A stretch of DNA of 64,000 nucleotides from Clostridiales bacterium. Its GTDB lineage: Bacteria > Bacillota > Clostridia > Christensenellales > UBA1242. The stretch spans positions 47,176 to 111,175 of the forward strand of contig CAKJZJ010000005.1 of assembly GCA_918292005.1 (NCBI GenBank), in the 5' to 3' direction. The notes below the pieces were generated by a model, which did not search any database, had not been told where the DNA came from, and saw only the letters and a program-made list of their open reading frames with translations. This document shows, piece by piece, positions 1-8,927 of the stretch. Position numbers and translations under genes: made by a program. Position 1 is the stretch's first letter. Every line of letters begins with the position of its first letter.

Positions 1-186
1 AGATATTTTTTCCATAAAATTTCAAAATTTCCCACTTTTATTTGTTTTAAAATTGATTTGGTATTATACTTACAAATAGTAGTATGTGTAGATCAGTCTA
101 CATACACTATGTATAAATAATACACTTCAATCCAAGTAAATTGTACTAGAATTATATGAGATTGTAAAGAAATTAAAGGAGAATGT

Positions 187-1461
187 ATGAAAATCTGTGC
201 CATTATATGTGAATATAATCCCCTACACTTCGGTCACCTATATCATATAGAAAAAGCAAGGGAACTGAGTGGCTGTGATGCAGTAATGTGCATACAAGCA
301 GGTAACTTTACTCAAAGGGGTGAGCCAGCCATTGTAAATAAATACGTCCGTTCCCACATGGCAATAGAAGCCGGTGCAGATATAGTGGTACAAATGCCTA
401 CAGCATACTCTTGTAGTTCGGCAGAAGTATTCGCTCTAGCTGGAGTAAAAATAGCCAATTCATTTAAAAATGTTACTCATCTAGCTTTTGGCTGTGAAAC
501 CGAAAACTATGAGCTACTAAAAGAAATGGCTAAATATTTCGCCACCGAACCAAAGGAATATAAAGAGAAACTGAAAAAATATCTAGATGCTGGTAATTCC
601 CTACCTGTTAGTCGTCAAAAAGCCATAGAAGAATTAATCAAGGAAGACAATGTAGAATTCAGTGAAATTACCGAAGCATTGAATATACTAACCAAACCTA
701 ACAATATACTCGCTATAGAATACCTAAAAGCTCTATACAAGACAAAAAGTGCAATAGAGCCAGTATTCACAACCAGATCCAATAGCGACTATAATTCTGC
801 TGACCTAAATGGTAAAGATAGCAGTGCTACAGCCATAAGAACTAGAATACTATCTAAAAAGAGTGTAAAATCAATAAAAAAACTCGTACCAGACTTCACC
901 TACAAAATAATAAAAGAAGAAATAAAACATTATGGTCTACCCGACCAAGAATTATTCAACAATCTATGCTCTTATGTGGTAAAAACCAGCTCGGCTGAAG
1001 ATATAAAAAACATATATGATGTATCCGAAGGCATACAAAATAGATTTATAGAAAGTGCACATAAATTTAAAGATTTCAATGAATTACTACTAGATGTAAA
1101 AACAAAGAGATACACATATACCAGACTCAAAAGAATTGTGCTAAGATTGCTATTGAAAATAGACAAAGACATAGTCGGTCAAATATACAAAATGGATAAA
1201 TTACCATTCATAAAAGTACTAGCATTTAATGCAGAAAAACAAGAACTTTTATCCAATGTAGAAGCCGATACAAATATCATTATTCGTAATAGCAATGTAG
1301 TAAAAAATCCAAACAATATCTATACAACACTTGCCGATATAGAAGACCGAGCAAATGCAGTATATAATATGCTATTGCCTAATTCTAAAGAAATACCTAA
1401 ATTTGCCCCTGACCTATACACTCAGAGCATAAAATATACAATATCTAAAAAGAAAAAGTAA
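187..1461 (+). CDS. tmcAL: tRNA(Met) cytidine acetate ligase (TmcAL/YlbM)
   Basis: TmcAL activates acetate with ATP and acetylates the wobble cytidine of elongator tRNA-Met (known for the family; cytoplasmic). The 424-residue length is typical. The N-terminus carries the nucleotidyltransferase HxGH signature (NPLHFGH, residues 11-17), followed by the family's conserved GNFTQRGEPA stretch near residue 39. A good AAAGGAG ribosome site lies just before the ATG, which fixes the start. In Bacillus this gene is ylbM and lies near ylbJ and ylbK; homologues of both occur in the next 4 kb here. The next gene starts 16 bases after the stop and is probably cotranscribed. The C-terminal third is lysine-rich, as in other AT-rich genomes. 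Confidence 0.95.
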   Translation: MKICAIICEYNPLHFGHLYHIEKARELSGCDAVMCIQAGNFTQRGEPAIVNKYVRSHMAIEAGADIVVQMPTAYSCSSAEVFALAGVKIANSFKNVTHLAFGCETENYELLKEMAKYFATEPKEYKEKLKKYLDAGNSLPVSRQKAIEELIKEDNVEFSEITEALNILTKPNNILAIEYLKALYKTKSAIEPVFTTRSNSDYNSADLNGKDSSATAIRTRILSKKSVKSIKKLVPDFTYKIIKEEIKHYGLPDQELFNNLCSYVVKTSSAEDIKNIYDVSEGIQNRFIESAHKFKDFNELLLDVKTKRYTYTRLKRIVLRLLLKIDKDIVGQIYKMDKLPFIKVLAFNAEKQELLSNVEADTNIIIRNSNVVKNPNNIYTTLADIEDRANAVYNMLLPNSKEIPKFAPDLYTQSIKYTISKKKK

Positions 1462-1477
1462 AAGCACAAAGGAAAAC

Positions 1478-2272
1478 ATGGACATAAAGTTTATCGAAAC
1501 TAATGAAGTGCCAGAACATTCTGATCGAATCGCACAAACCACCACCCTGCAAGATTTCATAAAAAATCATGCTATGGGAAAACCAATTTATCTAGAAAGG
1601 GAAATTCTATCAATAGATCATTCTCTCTATAGTAAAGACAAAAAAAGCACTATAAATATTTGGCGCAATAATAACAAAAAAATAATAAAAACATACAAAT
1701 TTTTAATAAAATTGATAAGGTGGCTACAACATAATGATCAAATATTCGATGGCACTTTTTATGTAAACACAAAGAATAAACTTAATAATAATGACTTTAT
1801 GCTAGAAAAGATGCTAGATCTCAAGTTTAAATGTCCACATTTTTGCAGGCTTACAAAAAGTCTGGAGATTGCCTGCGACTTTCTCAAAAAAGAAAGTAAT
1901 CTAAACAACATGTGTGACTTCAAAGAAAATGTTTGCATCAACTTTCGCAACAACGGACAAAATAGAACGGTTGGCTGTTGCTCAAAAAAATGTAAATTTT
2001 GTGCACCGGCAGAATGCCCACAAAAAAATATTTCTTGTAGGCTATTTATTTGCGAATTTTTGGTAAACAAAGGATATTACTTTGACCATATGTCACTACC
2101 AATTTTCAAACAAAATCTATTTTTGCTAGAACGAATAGCCACAAGAAATGTATATTTTATGTCTACAAAGACCTGCTCTAGACTGATATGGACTGTAAGA
2201 ATATCAACACTGGTCGCTTTGACAATCACCAGTGCATTATTGATATTGGGAATACTGCGATTTTTTATCTAA
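1478..2272 (+). CDS. cysteine-rich, C-terminally membrane-anchored protein, function unknown
   Basis: I do not recognise a named family. The 264-residue protein has a charged N-terminal half, then a cluster of about a dozen cysteines between residues 115 and 190 (including GCCSKKCKFC and CRLFIC), which suggests a metal site or disulphide knot. It ends in one hydrophobic helix of about 22 residues with almost nothing after it. There is no N-terminal signal, so it looks tail-anchored with the cysteine domain in the cytoplasm. The spacing loosely recalls the clostridial hypothetical proteins in which a GCC..C box precedes a CxLFxC box. An AAAGGA site precedes the ATG. It follows tmcAL by 16 bases, so the two are probably one transcript. 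Confidence 0.6.
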   Translation: MDIKFIETNEVPEHSDRIAQTTTLQDFIKNHAMGKPIYLEREILSIDHSLYSKDKKSTINIWRNNNKKIIKTYKFLIKLIRWLQHNDQIFDGTFYVNTKNKLNNNDFMLEKMLDLKFKCPHFCRLTKSLEIACDFLKKESNLNNMCDFKENVCINFRNNGQNRTVGCCSKKCKFCAPAECPQKNISCRLFICEFLVNKGYYFDHMSLPIFKQNLFLLERIATRNVYFMSTKTCSRLIWTVRISTLVALTITSALLILGILRFFI

Positions 2273-2284
2273 AAGTAAGGAATA

Positions 2285-3064
2285 TTACGACTCAAATAGG
2301 CGTAATATTTTTTTTATATTCTGTCTAGCCACAGACTCTCCCCTACACACCAATTCTAAGGTATTAGCCCTACCGAAACTCATTTGTGTAAGTCCAGTCA
2401 AATCGGGTGCAAGAATAATATCGGAACAACTACCTTTATATCTCTGCATAGTCTTGGATAGAGTATTCATAGAATATACAAGAGCCTCAAAAATACTACT
2501 GGGAACATCAAGCATTTTACAATTTTTCAGAACGTCACAAGATATTATAATATCTGCACCCATTCTTTTTGCCACATCATCAGGGAAATTATTAATCACC
2601 CCACCATCCACCAAGACTTCATCTTCATTAAACATAGGAACGAAAAAACCAGGAATAGACACCGTACACCTAACGGCATCACGTATGCTACCACTAGAAA
2701 AGACCACCTCTCTCTCGGATAGTAAATCACACGAAACGCAAGCATATTTGATGGGTAAATCTCTAATATCTTTATCGGGTAGAAACTTGCAAATGGTACG
2801 CATAATCCCCCTGCCCGAAAACAATCCACTGGTATTGAAATTCAAATCAAAAAAATTAATTTTGCGAAATTTGCAGGCAAGTCGAATCATATCATCAACA
2901 GACATACCGCAGGCATATGCAGCACCCACCAGACCACCCATCGAAGTCCCCACAACTATGTCGATATTAATACCATATTCTTGCAACACCTTGATAACAC
3001 CGATATGAGCAAAACCCAAAGCAGAGCCACCGGATAGAACTAGAGCAATTTTTTTCTTTTTCAT
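2285..3064 (-). CDS. patatin-like phospholipase (RssA/YlbK type)
   Basis: A serine acyl hydrolase of the patatin family, expected to cleave acyl esters of lipids with a Ser-Asp dyad. Visible motifs from the chosen start are the glycine-rich oxyanion loop (LSGGSALG, residues 10-17), the nucleophile elbow GTSMG with Ser41, and the catalytic DGG with Asp153. At about 259 residues it matches the short bacterial RssA/YlbK group. I chose the ATG at 3064 because the motif block begins immediately there; an upstream TTG at 3142 would add 26 hydrophobic residues not typical of the family. No strong ribosome site is visible. It is divergent from ylbJ, about 50 bases away, which matches the Bacillus ylbJ-ylbK neighbourhood. 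Confidence 0.85.
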   Translation of the reverse strand: MKKKKIALVLSGGSALGFAHIGVIKVLQEYGINIDIVVGTSMGGLVGAAYACGMSVDDMIRLACKFRKINFFDLNFNTSGLFSGRGIMRTICKFLPDKDIRDLPIKYACVSCDLLSEREVVFSSGSIRDAVRCTVSIPGFFVPMFNEDEVLVDGGVINNFPDDVAKRMGADIIISCDVLKNCKMLDVPSSIFEALVYSMNTLSKTMQRYKGSCSDIILAPDLTGLTQMSFGRANTLELVCRGESVARQNIKKILRLFES

Positions 3065-3113
3065 AACAACAACCACATCATAAACAACAAAACTAACACA
3101 TAGAATAGTAGTA

Positions 3114-4091
3114 ATGAATACCCTTGCACTCAAATCACGCAAAGTGAAAAATTACATATTCCCACTACTAATATTATCTGCAATATTTTTGATGGTGATA
3201 AACCCAAGTCTATCAATGAAATCTTTTGCTAAAGGTATTACCATTTGGGCAAAAAATGTACTACCATCATTACTGCCATTTTTTATACTCACTAGACTAT
3301 TAACATACACAAAAATTATTGACCACATTGGACATGCTTTAACCCCAATTACACAAAAATTATATGGTGTGGGTGGAGTATCGGGCTATGTATATATAAT
3401 GAGCATTTTATCGGGATATCCAGTCGGGGCTAAAATCACTAGCGACCTATATACATCTGGCAAAATTACACGCAAACAGGCATACACAATAACTTCATTT
3501 AGTAGCACATCAGGGCCACTATTTATCCTAGGTACAATAGGTATTGGCATATACCACAGTACTCGTATTGGACTCATAATTCTCATCTCACATTTTATAG
3601 GTGCAATACTAAATGGATTATTATTTAAAAACAAAGATAATGACATTGTTTATGACAATAAACCTATAACAAATGTCAATAGTATAAATATATCTGACAT
3701 TATGTATGATAGTATAAAAAGCATATTAATCATTGGTGGATTCATATCTATGTCCTATATGCTCATAGAATTACTAATACAATACAGAATGTTTTTGCCT
3801 ATAGAATGGATAATCTCTAGGCTGGGAATTGACACTGAAATTACTACAGGAATAATATCTGGCATCATAGAAATAACAACGGGTAGTATAATGCTATCTA
3901 CAGCATCATTAACCCATATACCACTAATAATGATACTCACATTTCTAGTGTCTTTCGGTGGTCTATCTATACACGCACAAGCTTATATATTCTTGTCTAA
4001 CTTTAATATGCCGTACAAAAATTTTTTGTTACAAAAGATATGTCATGCCACCATTTCTACTTGCATTTCACCACTCCTTTGTTTGATATAA
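3114..4091 (+). CDS. ylbJ: sporulation integral membrane protein YlbJ (nucleoside-recognition/Gate domain)
   Basis: A polytopic membrane protein of 325 residues with about eight hydrophobic segments and the Gate-domain signature: the NVLPSLLPFF segment near residue 47 and GYPVGAK near residue 103. In Bacillus, YlbJ belongs to the sigma-E regulon and is needed for normal spores; its substrate is unknown. It is shorter than the roughly 400-residue Bacillus protein, mainly in the loops. The start is uncertain: no clear ribosome site precedes this ATG, and a weak TAGAAT -10 lies 7 bases upstream. It is followed by an intrinsic terminator shared with the convergent gene. Confidence 0.85.
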   Translation: MNTLALKSRKVKNYIFPLLILSAIFLMVINPSLSMKSFAKGITIWAKNVLPSLLPFFILTRLLTYTKIIDHIGHALTPITQKLYGVGGVSGYVYIMSILSGYPVGAKITSDLYTSGKITRKQAYTITSFSSTSGPLFILGTIGIGIYHSTRIGLIILISHFIGAILNGLLFKNKDNDIVYDNKPITNVNSINISDIMYDSIKSILIIGGFISMSYMLIELLIQYRMFLPIEWIISRLGIDTEITTGIISGIIEITTGSIMLSTASLTHIPLIMILTFLVSFGGLSIHAQAYIFLSNFNMPYKNFLLQKICHATISTCISPLLCLI

Positions 4092-4096
4092 TAGAT

Positions 4097-4131
4097 AAAA
4101 AAAACACCCACATAAAAGTGGGTATTTTTTA
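4097..4131. terminator. bidirectional intrinsic terminator
   Basis: Stem ACCCAC/GTGGGT (4106-4111 with 4118-4123) is flanked by an A-run on the left and a T-run on the right. It serves ylbJ on the plus strand and the convergent gene ending at 4129. Confidence 0.8.
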
Positions 4132-4902
4132 ATAGTAAATATCTGCGATATGAATCTTGATATTATCATAAATTGGTTTCAATTTTTTATGTTTAGGAAC
4201 AACATGTTCTAATGGTACTAGCAAAGCATTGATGATAAGTAATTCTTCCAATTTAACAGCCTTGGCCAATGCTCTAAGTACAATCAACAATTCTTCTTTT
4301 TCGCTGAATTTGATTTTCACATCTTCATTAATTGCTGTTTGTAATTCATTAATACTCATAAGCAAATTTGCAAATAGTAATTTTGTATTATTATCGGCTT
4401 CGGGAGTTTCTTCTGGCTCTGGAATAAAATTCAACTGTTCGACATTTTCTTTGCTTTCATTCTCTTCGCCCTGCTCATTCATATTGAGCATTTCTAGTAC
4501 AGCATCACGATATGGAACAAGCACGGTCAAAGCAAAATTATTATAACTAATATTATAGCCATCTACATTATAGAAATTCTCCGAAACGAATTTCTGTAAA
4601 TTGATACTCTGTTTATCAACTTCCAATAGCAAACAAGTTACAAATGCGACCACACTCTCAGGATCTTTAGGCATAACAAAATGACCAGTATTATTAGGAT
4701 TGGAAGCACTACACTCTTGCAGTACAGCACTAAATTTAAAATTCTTTACACAAGCAGAATATAGACCATATATTATTTCGCTTTTTACTACACATTTCAA
4801 AATATTAGATACTTTGGTATCAGATAGAATAAATCTACCTTCTATCATATCGTTACAAGCATCAACGAAATCCTTTATTTTTTGTTTTTCTTCATCTGAC
4901 AT
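4129..4902 (-). CDS. hypothetical protein with acidic mid-region
   Basis: I do not recognise this protein. It is about 257 residues and soluble, with no signal peptide or membrane helix. The N-terminal half (residues 1-140) looks like a helical domain. An acidic Glu/Asn/Pro-rich linker follows around residues 145-175, then a second helical region rich in Leu, Glu and Lys. The start at 4902 is chosen because AGGAG sits at normal distance before that ATG; an upstream in-frame codon lacks a site. It stands alone, convergent with ylbJ and divergent from the DUF4364 gene. Confidence 0.6.
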   Translation of the reverse strand: MSDEEKQKIKDFVDACNDMIEGRFILSDTKVSNILKCVVKSEIIYGLYSACVKNFKFSAVLQECSASNPNNTGHFVMPKDPESVVAFVTCLLLEVDKQSINLQKFVSENFYNVDGYNISYNNFALTVLVPYRDAVLEMLNMNEQGEENESKENVEQLNFIPEPEETPEADNNTKLLFANLLMSINELQTAINEDVKIKFSEKEELLIVLRALAKAVKLEELLIINALLVPLEHVVPKHKKLKPIYDNIKIHIADIYY

Positions 4903-5045
4903 AGCACAATCTCCTAAGGTTATTTTATTATAAATAGATTTTTTTATCAAACAATATAAAGAAATTTTGCAATATTTTAATAAAATATGTATGTAAAATA
5001 ATTATTTTATGCTAGAATATAGAAAAGTAAAATAAGGATAAAAAA

Positions 5046-5579
5046 ATGGAATTTGAACAAGATAACACGGTGCAGAAACTCAAACTTCTTTTCCTACTAG
5101 AAAAGATGGAAATACCACTAACAGAAAACAACATAGTAGATATATGTACTTCTAGAAACGACTGGTTCACCTATCTAGATCTAAAAGAAGCATTGTGTGA
5201 ACTTGTTAAGATAGGATTTGTATACCCAGAAAAATGCGATAATAACGAAGAAAGATACACTATTACATTCGATGGCAGAAATTGCCTAAGCCATTTCTAT
5301 TATCGAATACCAAAAGACATTCGTGAGAAGATGACCACTTATTCCCAAGAGAATAGAATGAATCTGAAACGTAGTCAAGAATATGTATCAGAATATAGTA
5401 AGAATGGCGATACTACATATACGGTAACACTAAAAATAAAAGAACCAGAATTGGGTACACCACTACTAGAAATCAAACTAAAAACGCCTAATAGAGCATC
5501 AGCAATAGAAACAACAAAAAAATGGACTGACAAAGCCCCACAAATATACGAGAATATATATGATAATCTATTAGACTAG
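5046..5579 (+). CDS. DUF4364 family winged-helix-like regulator
   Basis: A 177-residue protein matching the DUF4364 family of Clostridia: an N-terminal winged-helix-like fold (residues 5-75, beginning with the typical KLKLLFLLEKM helix) and a C-terminal domain. The family is annotated as putative transcriptional regulators of unknown target. The start has AAGGA 7 bases upstream. The TSCPD gene begins 20 bases after the stop with its own strong ribosome site, so the two form a short operon ending at the terminator at 5835. Confidence 0.75.
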   Translation: MEFEQDNTVQKLKLLFLLEKMEIPLTENNIVDICTSRNDWFTYLDLKEALCELVKIGFVYPEKCDNNEERYTITFDGRNCLSHFYYRIPKDIREKMTTYSQENRMNLKRSQEYVSEYSKNGDTTYTVTLKIKEPELGTPLLEIKLKTPNRASAIETTKKWTDKAPQIYENIYDNLLD

Positions 5580-5599
5580 TCAATAACTAAAGGAGAAAT

Positions 5600-5839
5600 A
5601 TGGAATACGTAACACATGGAACATGCTCTAGAAAAATAATATATGATATAGAGAATGGGGTCGTAACCAAATGTGAATTTGTCGGCGGGTGCCCCGGTAA
5701 TACCGTAGGGGTAGCAAAACTAGTCATTGGACTTACTCCAGAACAAATAATAGATAAATTGGCAGGCATACAATGCCGTAGTGGTACATCTTGCCCAGAC
5801 CAATTAGCCCAAGCAATGAAACAATATTTAAAAAAATAA
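5600..5839 (+). CDS. TSCPD domain protein (TIGR03905 family)
   Basis: A 79-residue protein matching the short TSCPD-domain family (TIGR03905) throughout: the GTCSRKI segment near the N-terminus, the CEFVGGCPGNT centre and a C-terminal RSGTSCPDQLA box. Four cysteines are in family positions, suggesting metal or redox chemistry; the function is not established. A perfect AAAGGAG precedes the ATG. It is the second gene of a two-gene unit with the DUF4364 regulator and runs directly into the shared terminator with valS. Confidence 0.85.
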   Translation: MEYVTHGTCSRKIIYDIENGVVTKCEFVGGCPGNTVGVAKLVIGLTPEQIIDKLAGIQCRSGTSCPDQLAQAMKQYLKK

Positions 5840-5867
5840 AAAAACACCTAAAATTAGGTGTTTTTTA
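5835..5867. terminator. bidirectional intrinsic terminator
   Basis: Stem CACCTA/TAGGTG (5845-5850 with 5855-5860) with an A-run before and a T-run after. It lies between the convergent TSCPD gene and valS. Confidence 0.8.
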
Positions 5868-8447
5868 TTTATTCAATTCTGCGAGAAGCGCCCTATTCTT
5901 TTGCAATTTTTCTTTCTCTTGTTCTATTAATTGTGCAGGTGCTTTAGCCACAAATCCTGGATTATTTAGCATTCTCTCGCTACGCTCTATCTCAGACTGC
6001 AATCTAGCAATTTCTTTTGCAATTCTTTCTGCTTCTGCCTTGCTATCTACCATGCTATCTAGTGGCAAATTTACAACAACATCATTAAATGTTAGAGTAA
6101 TGGAATTATTTGCAAATTCATCTGCATTTGATACAATTTTTACATTATCTATTAGTGCTAATTTAGACAAATATTTTATGCAAGAATTATATTCTTTAGC
6201 ATTATTTTTGATATATATCTCGGCACCAATTTTTTTATTGTCTGGAACTTTCTTTTCTGCTCTAGTATTTCTGATAGTTTTGATAATATTCATCATCTCA
6301 TCCACATACTTGCTATTGGTGTAATTCTCACCCATAACCGGCCAGTCGGATATCATAATACTCTCATCATGATTAGGTAATTCCAGATAGATTTTTTCGG
6401 TAACAAATGGGATAAATGGATGTAGTAATTTCAATATTCTAGTCAATACATATACAAGTGTTGCACAAGATGCTTCTTTATTCTCAGCCATATCACATTT
6501 GCTGAATTCTATATACCAATCACAGAATTTATTCCAGAAAAAGTCGCTCAAATCATTGGCAGCCATACCGATATCGTATTTCTCAAACTTTTTATCTACC
6601 ATATCAATAGTCTTATTTAATTCGGTCAAAATCCACTGATCAGCCAGAGACAGATTTACATCTTTGATATCTTTAATTTCTACGCCTTCTATCTGCATCA
6701 AAACATATCTGGAAGCGTTCCATATCTTATTGATAAAATTCCTAGTAAGAATGACTTTTTTCTCTGAGAATCTAGAATCAGACTGGATAGCCACACCATC
6801 GAAAAGACTAAATCTAAGTGCATCTACACCATATTTATCTATCATTTCAATAGGATCGGTACCATTACCTAGAGTTTTACTCATTTTACGACCATTGGCA
6901 TCTTTGACTATACCATTGATAACAATATCCCTAAAAGGTATATCTCCTACGTATTCCAGACCGGAGAAAATCATTCTCGCTACCCATAGATTGATTATTT
7001 CTCTAGCAGTAACCATAACGTTGGTTGGATAGAAATACTTCAATTCTTCGGTATCATCTGGGAAACCTAAAGTACTAATAGGCCACAATGCCGAACTAAA
7101 CCAAGTATCTAGTTTGTCTTGTTCTTGTACAACATTTTTACTATGACATTTAGGACATTCGGTAGGATCTGTCTCTTCTACAATTACTTCACCACAATCA
7201 CTACAAGTAAAGATAGGAATATCATGACCAGACCATATCTGTCTAGATATACACCAATCTTTGATATTTTTCATCCAATTCAAATATGTCTTTTTATACT
7301 GCTCGTCCATAAAACGAACCTTGCCACTCTCTACTACATCTATAGCAGGTTTAGCCAGTTCATCCATTTTCACAAACCACTGACTTGAAATAAGTGGCTC
7401 GATAATAGTTTTACATCTCTCACAGTGTCCTACATTATGAGAATAATCTTCTATTTTGGTTAAATTGCCAGATTTCTGTAGGTCTGCCACTATTACATCT
7501 CTAGCCTTTTCTCTAGTCAAGCCCTGATAAATACCAGCATTCTCATTAAGAATACCATCATCACCAATTACCTTGACTACATCTAGATTATGACGCAAGC
7601 CTACTTCGAAGTCATTTGGATCGTGTGCCGGAGTGATTTTTACCACACCAGTACCAAATTCCATCTCTACATATTCGTCTGCAATTATTGGAATTAATTT
7701 ATTTACTAGTGGCAATACAACATTTTTGCCAACCAGTGATCTATATCTATCATCATTAGGATTAACAGCCACAGCAGTATCACCCAGAATAGTCTCTGGT
7801 CGTGTGGTTGCTACTTCGATATATTCCTGTGTGCCATCTATACGGTATCTAATATGCCATAAATGCGATGGTACATCTTTGAATTCTACTTCGGCATCAG
7901 ATATACTACTTTTACATTTTGGGCACCAATTAACTATTCTTTTACCCTTATATATCCAGCCCTTTTTGTACAGGTGTACAAATACTTTTCTAACGGCACG
8001 ACAATTAATATCGTCCATAGTAAAACATAGCCTATCCCAATCACAAGAATAGCCCATGCGTTTGAATTGTTCTATTATAGTACCTTTGTACTGTTTATAC
8101 CATTCATTAATGCGAACTTTGAATTTTTCTCTACCTAGTTCTTCTTTAGAAGTGCCTTCTTTCTCCAATTGCTTGCATAGCATATACTCCGTGGAGAGAG
8201 CAGCATGATCGGTACCAGGAACCCATAATGCAGAATATCCTTGCATTCTCTTTCTACGAATGATTATATCCTGAATGGTCTCCTGAAAAGCATGCCCCAT
8301 ATGCAATTTGCTAGTAATATTAGGTGGCGGCATGATTATAGTAAAAGGTGTTTTATTTTTATCAATCTTTGCACTAAAATACTTTTTTCCTAGCCAGTTA
8401 TCGTAAATTTGCGTTTCAAATTCACTAGGATTATATGTTTTTTCCAT
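5865..8447 (-). CDS. valS: valyl-tRNA synthetase
   Basis: A class I aminoacyl-tRNA synthetase charging tRNA-Val. The 860-residue length is normal. It shows the HIGH-type motif (KLHMGH, residues 47-52), the editing domain (residues about 170-390 with TTRPETILGDTAV), zinc-type CxxC pairs, the KMSKS motif (GRKMSKTLG, about residue 525), an anticodon-binding domain and a C-terminal coiled coil with the usual Arg/Glu heptads. No T-box leader is visible; the gene starts 8 bases after the stop of a small membrane-protein gene and shares its transcript. Confidence 0.97.
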   Translation of the reverse strand: MEKTYNPSEFETQIYDNWLGKKYFSAKIDKNKTPFTIIMPPPNITSKLHMGHAFQETIQDIIIRRKRMQGYSALWVPGTDHAALSTEYMLCKQLEKEGTSKEELGREKFKVRINEWYKQYKGTIIEQFKRMGYSCDWDRLCFTMDDINCRAVRKVFVHLYKKGWIYKGKRIVNWCPKCKSSISDAEVEFKDVPSHLWHIRYRIDGTQEYIEVATTRPETILGDTAVAVNPNDDRYRSLVGKNVVLPLVNKLIPIIADEYVEMEFGTGVVKITPAHDPNDFEVGLRHNLDVVKVIGDDGILNENAGIYQGLTREKARDVIVADLQKSGNLTKIEDYSHNVGHCERCKTIIEPLISSQWFVKMDELAKPAIDVVESGKVRFMDEQYKKTYLNWMKNIKDWCISRQIWSGHDIPIFTCSDCGEVIVEETDPTECPKCHSKNVVQEQDKLDTWFSSALWPISTLGFPDDTEELKYFYPTNVMVTAREIINLWVARMIFSGLEYVGDIPFRDIVINGIVKDANGRKMSKTLGNGTDPIEMIDKYGVDALRFSLFDGVAIQSDSRFSEKKVILTRNFINKIWNASRYVLMQIEGVEIKDIKDVNLSLADQWILTELNKTIDMVDKKFEKYDIGMAANDLSDFFWNKFCDWYIEFSKCDMAENKEASCATLVYVLTRILKLLHPFIPFVTEKIYLELPNHDESIMISDWPVMGENYTNSKYVDEMMNIIKTIRNTRAEKKVPDNKKIGAEIYIKNNAKEYNSCIKYLSKLALIDNVKIVSNADEFANNSITLTFNDVVVNLPLDSMVDSKAEAERIAKEIARLQSEIERSERMLNNPGFVAKAPAQLIEQEKEKLQKNRALLAELNK

Positions 8448-8455
8448 TTTTTAAA

Positions 8456-8710
8456 TTACATCCCCCTGAAGACAATAATTGCAACAGATACAAATAGTAG
8501 AAGCATACCCACTACTTTGAATGTAATCATGATAGAATCATCATCTTCGATCTCTTTGGTTTTACGACCAACTTCGGCTGCCTTTCTACCCACCAATGCT
8601 AGTCCTAGACCAACTGCAGCAAGTATTACAGCAACAATAACTGCTGGCATCTGTAAACGCATAACGAAACCGTCCCAGAACTCTTGAAATACGCCTAATA
8701 ATAAATTCAT
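8456..8710 (-). CDS. small two-helix membrane protein
   Basis: An 84-residue protein with two hydrophobic helices (about residues 21-42 and 63-82) separated by a charged loop rich in Lys, Arg, Glu and Asp. I do not recognise a family. A GGGG ribosome site precedes the ATG at 8710. It is the promoter-proximal gene before valS, 8 bases apart. Because the first helix is followed by a basic loop, that loop is probably cytoplasmic. Confidence 0.65.
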   Translation of the reverse strand: MNLLLGVFQEFWDGFVMRLQMPAVIVAVILAAVGLGLALVGRKAAEVGRKTKEIEDDDSIMITFKVVGMLLLFVSVAIIVFRGM

Positions 8711-8927
8711 AAATTACCCCTTCAAATTTTGATTTCAAGACCAAAATTTCACAATAATTAATTTACACTACAATAAGTATAACTTATTTATCCAAAAAAA
8801 ACAAGTCAAAAATAAAAAAAAACATATTATCTCCTATTATTTTCCGTGTTTTAGCCAAAAAAGAATGATAACAATTATTCGATACAACGAATATATTGAA
8901 TTAGTGCATATAAAATAAGGAGGTATT

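Noticed and set aside
2454-3008. 184-codon plus-strand frame opposite the patatin gene
   Set aside because: The minus-strand frame has intact catalytic motifs and family length; the plus frame has neither.
5791-6324. 177-codon plus-strand frame opposite valS, and other long antisense frames over valS, dnaE, pyk and the ABC genes
   Set aside because: They mirror the codon bias of clearly real genes on the other strand and lack ribosome sites.
8448-8927. T-box leader for valS
   Set aside because: No T-box sequence or antiterminator pairing is visible; valS follows another gene after 8 bases. The same holds for cysS, which overlaps marR.
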